Origin: B33-G16 sp964611035
GTDB taxonomy: Bacteria; Desulfobacterota; DSM-4660; Desulfatiglandales; B25-G16
NCBI GenBank assembly: GCA_964611035.1
Contig: CAZSWT010000070.1
Location: 1 to 14,580 of the forward strand
DNA: 14,580 bases
Direction: 5' to 3'
Both the position numbers and the translations under genes were made by a program. Of the stretch, positions 1-5,743 are shown in pieces. Positions within the stretch are counted from its first letter, which is position 1. Each line of letters starts with the position of its first letter. Under the pieces are notes generated by a model, which worked only from the letters and a program-made list of their open reading frames with translations, searched no databases and was not told the DNA's origin.

Positions 1-80
1 CCGGTTCTCCGGATTGGACGTCGCAACTTAAACTCTTACGTATTCTTGACCATAACGATCTTTACCAAACGCCTCGCTAA
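1..80 (+). pseudogene. 3' stub of a RelE-like toxin gene (paralog of the gene at 3835-4137)
   Basis: The window opens inside a reading frame that gives the last 25 residues (ending LDHNDLYQTPR) and a TAA stop. It matches the C-terminus of the complete RelE-like toxin at 3835-4137 with one residue change (Q for K in DLYKTPR). Only the part after position 1 is visible, so an intact paralog could lie upstream or this may be only a stub. The C-terminal strand with the DHNDLY segment is the part of RelE-fold toxins that usually carries catalytic or ribosome-contacting residues. The DNA match continues 23 bp past the stop codon, which points to duplication of DNA rather than protein-level conservation. 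Confidence 0.75.
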
Positions 81-103
81 TTCAAACCTTGAACAGCAGA
101 TGG
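1..103 (+). repeat. Direct repeat, left copy (island boundary)
   Basis: These 103 bases match 4058-4160 with only two differences (C at 56 against T at 4113; C at 66 against A at 4123). The match breaks sharply at 104/4161. The repeat covers the toxin 3' end and 23 bp of flank, and brackets the whole TA/Fic block. Confidence 0.9.
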
Positions 104-256
104 AGTCTACACTCTTGACAGCTTCAATCTATTTTGTATCAGCATGATCTTTTTACTAAGCTTCTTGTCCCGTGGGGCTCCACATGAGCTTCATCTGAAA
201 ATTACTTTACCATCGCGTGGGCGTTTTACCACTAGTTTGACGCCATCTTCATCACT

Positions 257-1402
257 TCAGGACTGGGTATCGTCCCAAACGAGATCATAGCTGGCACTTC
301 GCCCCTCTCCCGGGTTTGGTCGCAGGATGCCCTTTCCCACCAGGTCGGCCAACTCACGCTGGGCCGTGGCCCGACTGATATGTGTCATGCCGGCGTACTT
401 GCGGTTCGTCATCCCGCCCACAAACCCACCTGGTCCAGCCTCAAGTAGGCTGTTGATCGCCTTCCGCTGCCGATCGTTAAGCTCCGTTTGAGCATGATGT
501 TTCCAGAACCGAGCCTTTTGCATTATGTTGTATAAAAGCTCGTTAGAGCGTAGAATTGCCCGGGACATGCACTCCAAGAACCATTTCAGCCATTCTGTAA
601 TATCGACATTTCCCTTGTTGGTGTGTTCGAGAACCTCGTAATAATCGTCTCTTTCCGCCATGATCTGCGATGCCATGCTGTAAAACCTTGTTGAAAGATT
701 TTCATCCTGAGCAAGCGCCATGTCGCTCAAGGTTCGAGCAATTCTTCCGTTCCCGTCCTCGAAAGGGTGAACGGCCACAAACCATAGATGGGCAATGCCG
801 GCCCTGAGGATGCCGTCGATCTCATTTCGGCTTTTCCCCCACCATAGGAAAAAATTTTTCATCTCGCTTTCCAGCCGGTTCGCTGGCGGGGCTTCGTAAT
901 GGACTATTTCGCGACCTATGGGGCCGGAGACTACCCGCATCGGACCCTCCCGGTCATCACGCCAGGCGGCAATCTGGATTTCGCGCAGGCCGGAATAACC
1001 GGTCGGAAACAATGCAGCATGCCAGCCGAAAAGCCGGGCAGCATTAAGCTCCTGCTCATAGTTCATCGTGGCGTCCAGTAAAATCTCCACCATCCCATCG
1101 GCGTGCTGGTCCCTAATCGCAGGTAAGCCGGCAGATGGCAGACCCAGCCGCCTGGCCACCGATGAGCGCACTGCATTTGGGTCTAAGCGTTCACCTTCGA
1201 TTTCGGCGGTCTTCAAGGCGTCTTCGATCAATACCTCAGCCCGAGCTTGCTGTTGAATTTCGAAACCGAGTTCTCGCATTTGGGCTAAAAGAGAACCTTG
1301 CTGAAAACGGCAATCCCCAACAGATTTCAGTAAGGCAGCACCTTCCCACCGTAACTCCGGCCACGCCAGGTCTTGCCAAATATATTGTGTATCGTGAGTC
1401 AT
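257..1402 (-). CDS. Fic-family protein AMP-transferase with DUF4172 N-terminus and C-terminal winged helix
   Basis: A 381-residue Fic protein, predicted to transfer AMP from ATP to hydroxyl groups of target proteins in the cytoplasm. The N-terminus (about residues 7-100, IWQDLAWPELRWE onwards) looks like DUF4172, the usual partner of this Fic class. An inhibitory-helix motif of the (S/T)xxxE(G/N) type is present as T65-AEI-E69-G70, so the enzyme should be self-inhibited (class II Fic). The catalytic loop is complete: HPFEDGNGRIAR at 212-223, with the base His212 and the anion-binding Asn218/Arg220. Residues about 305-375 resemble a winged helix (TNRKYAGMTHISRATAQREL), a DNA-binding module common at the end of such proteins. 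The ATG is set by GGAGG five bases upstream. The gene is more GC-rich than the TA genes on its right and faces away from them. Whether it acts as a toxin or a regulator cannot be told from sequence. Confidence 0.9.
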   Translation of the reverse strand: MTHDTQYIWQDLAWPELRWEGAALLKSVGDCRFQQGSLLAQMRELGFEIQQQARAEVLIEDALKTAEIEGERLDPNAVRSSVARRLGLPSAGLPAIRDQHADGMVEILLDATMNYEQELNAARLFGWHAALFPTGYSGLREIQIAAWRDDREGPMRVVSGPIGREIVHYEAPPANRLESEMKNFFLWWGKSRNEIDGILRAGIAHLWFVAVHPFEDGNGRIARTLSDMALAQDENLSTRFYSMASQIMAERDDYYEVLEHTNKGNVDITEWLKWFLECMSRAILRSNELLYNIMQKARFWKHHAQTELNDRQRKAINSLLEAGPGGFVGGMTNRKYAGMTHISRATAQRELADLVGKGILRPNPGEGRSASYDLVWDDTQS

Positions 1403-1414
1403 TTAAGCCTCCTT

Positions 1415-1437
1415 ATCGACTCAATATTTAAGTCGAT
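1415..1437. promoter_or_regulatory. Inverted repeat overlapping the fic start site (likely operator)
   Basis: ATCGACT (1415-1421) and AGTCGAT (1431-1437) form a 7-bp inverted repeat with a 9-bp centre. It covers the downstream edge of the -10 box and the predicted +1. The winged helix of the Fic protein itself is a candidate ligand, which would make fic autoregulated. The repeat is seen; the binding partner is inferred. Confidence 0.6.
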
Positions 1438-1464
1438 TATAGAGCCTAATTGCCCCACAGTCAA
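1436..1464 (-). promoter_or_regulatory. Sigma-70 promoter of the fic gene
   Basis: Read on the minus strand, TTGACT (1459-1464) is followed after 17 bp by a perfect TATAAT (1436-1441). The predicted start of transcription lies near 1429, about 25 bp before the ATG at 1402. Confidence 0.75.
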
Positions 1465-1632
1465 CCATAAAGTAGCCCCATCAAAATGAACGTGAGGGGA
1501 TATTTTCGCCTTTCTCTTTCGTCTCAGTCCTCATCACTTATTTCTTGCCTTAATGCCCACAAAAAGGCCCGCTCTATCGGGAAGAGAGATTCGAAATTTG
1601 TTAATGAGATCCTGTGTTTTACCTTGACAAAT

Positions 1633-1672
1633 TGTACATCCTATGTCATTTTAGTTATTAATTTGTACAAAT
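1633..1672. promoter_or_regulatory. Paired TGTACA palindromes: YefM-type operator upstream of the antitoxin
   Basis: TGTACA occurs at 1633-1638 and again at 1664-1669, exactly 31 bp apart (about three helical turns). The second is the centre of a perfect 12-bp palindrome (ATTTGTACAAAT, 1661-1672). A TTGACA -35-like hexamer (1624-1629) abuts the first copy; no convincing -10 was found. TGTACA is the known core of the E. coli yefM-yoeB operator, so this fits autorepression by the YefM/Phd-like antitoxin encoded just downstream. Confidence 0.65.
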
Positions 1673-1687
1673 CAACGAGGTGTTGCT

Positions 1688-1960
1688 ATGGAAGATTCAA
1701 TAGTAAAGCTTAAACTAAGCGAAGCCCGATCCAAATTGACCCAACTGGATAAACTTTTGAAGCCTGGTGAAACCTTGCAGGTTGACAAAAGAGGCAAGGC
1801 ATATGCCCGCATTGAGCTGCTCGGCGAGATGGATCCGTACGAGAAGGTGTTGCACATGATTGAATCCCTCCCGGAGCCAGAAGAAGAATTGCGGCCAGTA
1901 GCGCAGAACTATAAATCAATCGTATATGGAAACAAAAATGGAAACGCTAAAAGGGTTTGA
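1688..1960 (+). CDS. YefM/Phd-family antitoxin of a PIN-toxin module
   Basis: A 90-residue antitoxin. The N-terminal part (LKLSEARSKLTQLDKLLKPGETLQV, then KRGKAYARIE) has the Phd/YefM shape: a short strand, a helix, then a hairpin ending in a conserved basic turn. That domain forms DNA-binding dimers. The acidic, proline-rich tail from about residue 58 is the usual disordered toxin-wrapping segment. The ATG follows GAGG (1677-1680) at seven bases. The gene overlaps the PIN toxin by 35 bp, so the pair is translationally coupled. The TGTACA operator upstream supports the YefM/Phd assignment over AbrB-type VapB. Confidence is high for antitoxin, lower for exact subfamily. Confidence 0.8.
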   Translation: MEDSIVKLKLSEARSKLTQLDKLLKPGETLQVDKRGKAYARIELLGEMDPYEKVLHMIESLPEPEEELRPVAQNYKSIVYGNKNGNAKRV

Positions 1961-2360
1961 TGAGGTTTACTGCGATGCCAGTTTCTTTGTCGCGTTATTT
2001 TCAAAAAGGGACACAAAACACAAGCGTGCTTTACAGCTGTTCAAGGAGATCAAGGAAAACCGAATCTTGATCCACACCTCCTGGTTTATTATCTCGGAGG
2101 CCATGACCGTCCTTCTTTACCAATACGGTTACTCTGAGGCGCTCACCTTCAATCAATCGATTGATCTTTACAGTATCTATCATTCCACGGAAAGCCAACA
2201 CCATCAAGCCATTGCCTTATTCAATCTCTTTGGTAGGGACAGAAAAATCTCCTTTGTGGACGCTCTCTCACGTATCCTCATATCAGGGGAACGTAAAAAT
2301 ATGCCGGCTCTCTCTTTTGATAATGATTTTAAGGCCTTAGGCATTACTACTATTACTTGA
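1926..2360 (+). CDS. PIN-domain toxin (VapC-like ribonuclease)
   Basis: A 144-residue PIN-domain protein, the expected size for VapC-type toxins, which cut RNA using metal held by acidic residues. The conserved acids are in place: D17 (YCDASFF), E58 (SEAM), D112 (FVDALS) and D132 (SFDNDF). The active site therefore looks intact. It lies 3' of and overlaps the YefM/Phd-like antitoxin. The start is uncertain: ATG 1926 and ATG 1938 are both possible and neither has a strong ribosome binding site, consistent with translational coupling. The RNA target cannot be predicted from sequence. Confidence 0.85.
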   Translation: METKMETLKGFDEVYCDASFFVALFSKRDTKHKRALQLFKEIKENRILIHTSWFIISEAMTVLLYQYGYSEALTFNQSIDLYSIYHSTESQHHQAIALFNLFGRDRKISFVDALSRILISGERKNMPALSFDNDFKALGITTIT

Positions 2361-2437
2361 TACTTCTTGACACCCGGAGGCTCCCTCAAAATTGTCATCA
2401 GGTCTTGACATTAGGGAAGAGTAATTCATTTAGGGTG

Positions 2438-2460
2438 TTGGGCGCCAAGAGGCGCCGCAA
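2438..2460. other. GC-rich hairpin (possible terminator or REP-like stem)
   Basis: GGCGCC (2441-2446), loop AAGA, GGCGCC (2451-2456), extended by TTG/CAA around one bulged G. It lies about 80 bp after the PIN toxin stop. There is no T-run, so intrinsic termination is doubtful. Confidence 0.45.
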
Positions 2461-2642
2461 TGGAACTGGGCTCATGATAGAAACATCCTCTATGGCATTT
2501 GGAGAATCTGTGAGGGATAAGTGAGGGGTGATTGTGGTAAAAATAAAGATTTAAACCACAAATTCAGACCAATGTCTAATTTTAAATCGTTTTGGAACCT
2601 TTACTCCCCCTTTTATGCTAAACTCCCCCCATACGTATTACT

Positions 2643-2670
2643 TTGACAATATATGATAAGCTATGATAAG
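2643..2670 (+). promoter_or_regulatory. Promoter for the toxin-first TA module, probably giving a leaderless mRNA
   Basis: TTGACA (2643-2648) is followed after 16 bp by GATAAG (2665-2670). TATGATAAG is repeated with a 10-bp period (2652-2660 and 2662-2670), and ATGATA/TATCAT (2663-2668, 2675-2680) forms an inverted repeat that runs into the start codon. The predicted +1 falls at or within a few bases of the ATG at 2679. Confidence 0.5.
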
Positions 2671-2678
2671 TATATATC

Positions 2679-2966
2679 ATGAAAGTCTTTCAAATGCCGC
2701 GATTCAAAAATTATGTAAAGAAGCTTCCACGCCACTTCCAGCAGGTTATTTTAGATGCCGTTGAAGATGTCCTGGCTAATCATGATCTCGGCAAACTTAA
2801 AAAGGGGGACTTGGAGGGTTTTAGGGTTCATAAGTTTACGATGGTCCGCCAATTGACCCTGATTGCTTATAAGGTTGAAAATGATTCCATTGTCTTATAT
2901 CAGGTTGGCCCTCACGAAAACTTTTATAAGAATCTGAAAAAATATTTAAAAGAAACTGGAGATTAA
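2679..2966 (+). CDS. RelE/ParE-superfamily toxin, first gene of a TA operon
   Basis: A 95-residue protein with the RelE/ParE order: two N-terminal helices (RFKNYVKKLPRHFQQVILDAV), then a sheet with KKGDLEGFRVHKF, QLTLIAYKVE and a C-terminal GPHENFYKNLKKYLK. The GDL-G-RV-KF and HENFY segments are typical of the small RelE/StbE-like toxins. The length is normal and no key part is missing. It comes before its likely antitoxin, with a one-base gap, which is the HigBA-like reversed order. No Shine-Dalgarno sequence precedes the ATG at 2679 or the next in-frame ATG at 2694; with the promoter so close, leaderless translation is likely. Whether it targets mRNA on ribosomes or gyrase cannot be decided. 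Confidence 0.8.
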   Translation: MKVFQMPRFKNYVKKLPRHFQQVILDAVEDVLANHDLGKLKKGDLEGFRVHKFTMVRQLTLIAYKVENDSIVLYQVGPHENFYKNLKKYLKETGD

Positions 2967-2967
2967 A

Positions 2968-3303
2968 ATGTTAACAGCACAAAAAGTCATAAAAGAAATA
3001 TACCTTCTTCCCATAAAGGAAAGGGAAAAAGTTGCACGCCACATTATAGAGTTTGGAATAAAAGGGGCACATCACGATCTCCCTGAGATTCTGGATATGA
3101 AAACATGGCAGGATGAAATTGCAACAAAGCCATTTAATCTAAAACAGGCATCAGAATATCTTGGGGTATCGTCAGTGACACTCCGAAGATGGGTCAAAAA
3201 AGGTCGGGTATTGGCCTATAAAGTAGGCAGGGCATATACTTTCGACGTAAAGAAGCTCAAAGAATTTAAAAAATCTCATGTCGCAAAAGAATTTGCTAAA
3301 TAA
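2968..3303 (+). CDS. Excisionase-like helix-turn-helix antitoxin
   Basis: A 111-residue two-part protein. Residues 1-45 are helical and charged (QKVIKEIYLLPIKEREKVAR) and probably bind the toxin. Residues about 55-105 form a MerR/excisionase-type winged helix: FNLKQASEYLGVSSVTLRRW, then KKGRVLAYKVGRAYTFDVKKL, the wing and closing helix of the HTH_17 class. It follows the RelE/ParE toxin by one base and lies in the same operon. It is most likely the antitoxin and autorepressor, with the repeats at 2652-2680 as candidate binding sites. Excisionase-type DNA-binding domains also occur in phage and conjugative elements, but no recombinase is visible here. Confidence 0.7.
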   Translation: MLTAQKVIKEIYLLPIKEREKVARHIIEFGIKGAHHDLPEILDMKTWQDEIATKPFNLKQASEYLGVSSVTLRRWVKKGRVLAYKVGRAYTFDVKKLKEFKKSHVAKEFAK

Positions 3304-3381
3304 TTATAATATTTGCCTTGCTGAAATTTTATTGCTTGCCCTATGGAATGCCTGCCCAACCGATTTCCGACAATATGTATA

Positions 3382-3410
3382 TTGACAAAATGTCATAATC
3401 AGAATATGCT
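3382..3410 (+). promoter_or_regulatory. Promoter and overlapping palindrome for the AbrB/RelE module
   Basis: TTGACA (3382-3387) is followed after 17 bp by TATGCT (3405-3410). The -35 box overlaps a palindrome TGACA-AAA-TGTCA (3383-3395), a probable operator. The predicted leader before the antitoxin start at 3594 is unusually long, about 175 nt, and contains both repeat sets below. Confidence 0.55.
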
Positions 3411-3450
3411 GTTTTCAGGTTTACGGCCAAACTATAACATATTTATATGA

Positions 3451-3490
3451 AAGTGCCTAAAATGAGCTTAAGTGCCTAAAGTGCCTAAAG
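3451..3490 (+). repeat. Three copies of an AGTGCCTAAA repeat
   Basis: AGTGCCTAAA appears at 3452-3461, 3471-3480 and 3480-3489, the last two overlapping by one base. The copies lie inside the predicted long leader of the AbrB/RelE module. Confidence 0.75.
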
Positions 3491-3503
3491 TTAACTCTTT
3501 TAC

Positions 3504-3543
3504 TACTCAACCACTTAACCATTTGACCACTCAACTACTTTCA
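3504..3543 (+). repeat. Degenerate octamer tandem repeat (YACTYAAC)
   Basis: Five consecutive 8-bp units: TACTCAAC, CACTTAAC, CATTTGAC, CACTCAAC, TACTTTCA. The run is a satellite-like filler ending about 50 bp before the antitoxin start. No coding function is apparent. Confidence 0.7.
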
Positions 3544-3593
3544 TCCTTCGTTGTGCCCGAAAGGCCATGAGTGTTCATAAAAGGGGGATTATT

Positions 3594-3857
3594 ATGCTTG
3601 TAACTATTGACAAAAGAGGCAGCATCAGTCTGCCTGCTTCAATAAGAAAAGATCTTGGGATCAAACCCGGCACCCATCTTGAACTTTCAGTGGAAGCCGG
3701 CGGTGCAATATATCTCTACCCTGTTGAATTTTATCGAACAATAAAACTCAATGATTCTGGTTTATTAAAATTAAAGGAAGCCAGGGATTCGGAAACAACT
3801 AAACTCCCGGATTGGTTTGAACAGGAGCGTAGCAATGCCAGAATTGATTCCGAATAA
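3594..3857 (+). CDS. AbrB/MazE-type (SpoVT-AbrB) antitoxin
   Basis: An 87-residue protein. Residues 1-45 (TIDKRGSISLPASIRKDLGI, then KPGTHLELSVE) are a classic swapped-hairpin SpoVT/AbrB DNA-binding domain. The rest is charged and probably binds the toxin. The ATG at 3594 is chosen because AAGGGGG (3581-3587) lies six bases upstream; a longer in-frame start at 3567 has no such site. The gene overlaps the RelE-like toxin by 23 bp, so the two are co-translated. Pairing of an AbrB-type antitoxin with a RelE-fold rather than a PIN or MazF toxin is less usual but known. Confidence 0.8.
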   Translation: MLVTIDKRGSISLPASIRKDLGIKPGTHLELSVEAGGAIYLYPVEFYRTIKLNDSGLLKLKEARDSETTKLPDWFEQERSNARIDSE

Positions 3858-4137
3858 AAAATTTGTTTCTGATCTGGAGAAATTTAAACATCAAAAAGCA
3901 TTATTGAAAAAAATTGCTAAAACCATAAATTTGCTCGAAGAGAATCCCTCTCATCCTGGCTTGAGAATTGAACGCATTACGAATGATCCAACAGCGTGGT
4001 CTGCCCGTGTTGACAAGAGCTATAGAATTTCATTTGAGCCAGTGTCTTTTTTGACAACCGGTTCTCCGGATTGGACGTCGCAACTTAAACTCTTACGTAT
4101 TCTTGACCATAATGATCTTTACAAAACGCCTCGCTAA
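3835..4137 (+). CDS. RelE-like toxin partner of the AbrB-type antitoxin
   Basis: A 100-residue RelE/ParE-fold protein: N-terminal helices (KKFVSDLEKFKHQKALLKKI), a LRIERITNDP strand, the core strand SARVDKSYRISFEP and the C-terminal LKLLRILDHNDLYKTPR. Arg64 in YRISF and the C-terminal His92/Tyr96 pair sit where RelE toxins usually place catalytic residues. The ATG at 3835 is chosen because AGGAG (3823-3827) lies seven bases upstream; a TTG at 3817 in the same frame would place that site inside the gene. The last 80 bp of the gene recur at the start of the window, so at least one related toxin gene or fragment lies to the left. It converges on the secreted-protein gene at 4229. Confidence 0.8.
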   Translation: MPELIPNKKFVSDLEKFKHQKALLKKIAKTINLLEENPSHPGLRIERITNDPTAWSARVDKSYRISFEPVSFLTTGSPDWTSQLKLLRILDHNDLYKTPR

Positions 4138-4160
4138 TTCAAACCTTGAACAGCAGATGG
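4058..4160 (+). repeat. Direct repeat, right copy (island boundary)
   Basis: Matches 1-103 with 101 of 103 bases identical. It comprises the last 80 bp of the toxin gene and 23 bp after it; similarity stops at 4161. See the left copy. Confidence 0.9.
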
Positions 4161-4228
4161 GTTCAGCAGCTCAATAGCTTACACCTTTCTTCAATCTTTG
4201 GACTATCTCCCACGGCAAATAATGCCAA

Positions 4229-5476
4229 TTAATTAATCGTAAATTCCAGCGGGTTTTCACTGAGAAACACACCACGCCACTCGGAGAGGTTCTCGGTGAG
4301 GGCAAAGTATGCCACGTAGTCGCCTGGTTCCATAACCACATCCCCAACTCCGGGCCGCCCTGACTGCGGATTCCACAGCACGTGATAACTACTGTCGAGA
4401 GCAAAGGTTGTGGAGGTAACGTCGGTATCAAAACCGTCGAATATCACATACCCTAACACATCATCGGTACCTTTTAAGGTCTCGTATTGGATGTCAGAAT
4501 AGATGTTAGCGTTCGTAGTGTTATTCCACCAGCGACCGATATATCCAATGGCCTCGTTGGACCACAATTCAGTTGGGTCGGCACTCTGTGAGCCCAGACC
4601 TTCCAGTTTAATCTGAAGGGGCTGTGGAGTTGGCGGCGTCACGATGTTGCTCAGGACCACCGCACTCTTAAACGTATCCGATACCGTGGAGTAAAAAACA
4701 ACTCCCGTTGTGTCCATATACCCCGAATCACTTGAAGGAGGTTCACATGAAGACTCGCACCAGGCGCTATCTGCGAGGACAAGCCTCTCGACTGCCAGCC
4801 CATCCGCTATGATTAGGTCCTCGTCATAGTTGAAGCCCCGCGGCCTTTTAACCCTTCCGTACTTCCGGTCCCCATTCATGTTATTCATCATCATAATGTT
4901 GGCGTCAGGTGAGCTCAGGCGCCAGTCAAGCTTGATAAAAAACTTCAGGTTGCAGGTGCCGTTTAAGAGGGGAACGTCAAAGCTAATCCTTCCTCCATAA
5001 TAATCATCCTCGTCAATGGCTCCGCTCTTGTTGCTGTCGTATTGCTCAAGATAGAAAAGCTTGACATCTGCATACGGGCTGCCTTCCCAACACCCATTCG
5101 TGCCGCCTGGAAAGGTATCACCGTACAGTTGTGCCCATGGATTCCAGATGTCGCAATCATAGCCGGCAAGCGTGGCTCCGTCAGCGGTATCCACTGTTAG
5201 TACATATGGCCCTGCCTGCTTAAACTTACGCAACCTAACCACACCCTTAAAGCTGTCGCTTTGATGGATAAACTTGATCTTCCCGGACTCACGACCAGTG
5301 AAAAATTCGTCTGGAGCTGACCAATCGAAATGCTGTGCCGATTTAAGTGGCGCATCAACCACGGCATCCCAACCTCTTTTTGCTCCCACCGAAGACGTCA
5401 GCCAGACAAAACTGATCAAAAAGACTAATGCGAAAACGATCGCTATATTTTTACTCGTAATAGCTCTATTTCTCAT
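4229..5476 (-). CDS. Secreted two-domain protein with EF-hand-like loop, function unknown
   Basis: A 415-residue protein not assigned to a known family. Residues 1-32 form a signal peptide: a basic start, a hydrophobic core (IAIVFALVFLISFVWL) and a likely cut after SVGA. Residues about 147-158 (DSNKSGAIDEDD) fit an EF-hand or dockerin-type calcium loop with D/N/S/D at positions 1, 3, 5 and 9 and D in place of the usual E at 12. Two halves look related: IHQSDSFKGVVRL (70-82) against FYSTVSDTFKSAVVL (261-275), each followed by a strand-rich stretch. Five cysteines (108, 129, 175, 240, 244) could form disulfides. AAGGAGGGG just upstream of the ATG is a strong ribosome binding site. It is probably an exported beta-rich surface or matrix protein; no catalytic motif was seen. 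An uncharacterised adhesin or glycan-binding protein is possible. Confidence 0.75.
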   Translation of the reverse strand: MRNRAITSKNIAIVFALVFLISFVWLTSSVGAKRGWDAVVDAPLKSAQHFDWSAPDEFFTGRESGKIKFIHQSDSFKGVVRLRKFKQAGPYVLTVDTADGATLAGYDCDIWNPWAQLYGDTFPGGTNGCWEGSPYADVKLFYLEQYDSNKSGAIDEDDYYGGRISFDVPLLNGTCNLKFFIKLDWRLSSPDANIMMMNNMNGDRKYGRVKRPRGFNYDEDLIIADGLAVERLVLADSAWCESSCEPPSSDSGYMDTTGVVFYSTVSDTFKSAVVLSNIVTPPTPQPLQIKLEGLGSQSADPTELWSNEAIGYIGRWWNNTTNANIYSDIQYETLKGTDDVLGYVIFDGFDTDVTSTTFALDSSYHVLWNPQSGRPGVGDVVMEPGDYVAYFALTENLSEWRGVFLSENPLEFTIN

Positions 5477-5743
5477 AATCCCCTCCTTTTCAGTTAAAGG
5501 ATTGTTTGTAAATCTTCCTCATACTTCAATGCTTAGGCCTCCTTTTCAATGGGATCATTCTTATGAATCCAGAACAAAGAATTGGGCTTCATACAGGGTC
5601 TGCATGAACGCGCGGGCTGTCTGTGGCAGGGCAGAAGAGAGCTTCAAGAAACTTCAACCACCTTTTTCTGTAACCGAAACGTTATTTAGCTTTTTAAGAG
5701 CGTCCCGCTTTACGCTTGTTGGGCGGCGTTAATAGATTCAAAA

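Larger units (their letters stand above)
2361..2678. other. Intergenic stretch between two TA modules
   Basis: No gene was found here. It holds a GGTCTTGACATTA motif (2401-2413) of a kind often seen near small repeats in environmental genomes, a GC-rich hairpin (2438-2460), an inverted repeat TTGTGGT/ACCACAA (2532-2538 and 2555-2561), and the promoter of the next module near 2643-2670. Confidence 0.5.

Noticed and set aside
192..256. Open continuation of the fic frame for 21 codons past its stop (DGVKLVVKRPRDGK)
   Set aside because: It looks protein-like but is short, lies after the TGA at 257 and has no start. Readthrough or a lost C-terminal tail cannot be supported.
899..1431. Several plus-strand reading frames opposite fic
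   Set aside because: They are shadows of the Fic gene, which has the full catalytic motif and its own promoter and ribosome binding site.
3451..3543. Short regular repeats that could suggest a CRISPR array
   Set aside because: Units are 8-10 bp with no unique spacers, and no cas genes are present.
5718..5724. GTTGGGC, matching the integron attC core GTTRRRY
   Set aside because: No partner RYYYAAC core at a suitable distance and no attC-like stem was found, and no integrase gene is present. A single heptamer is expected by chance.
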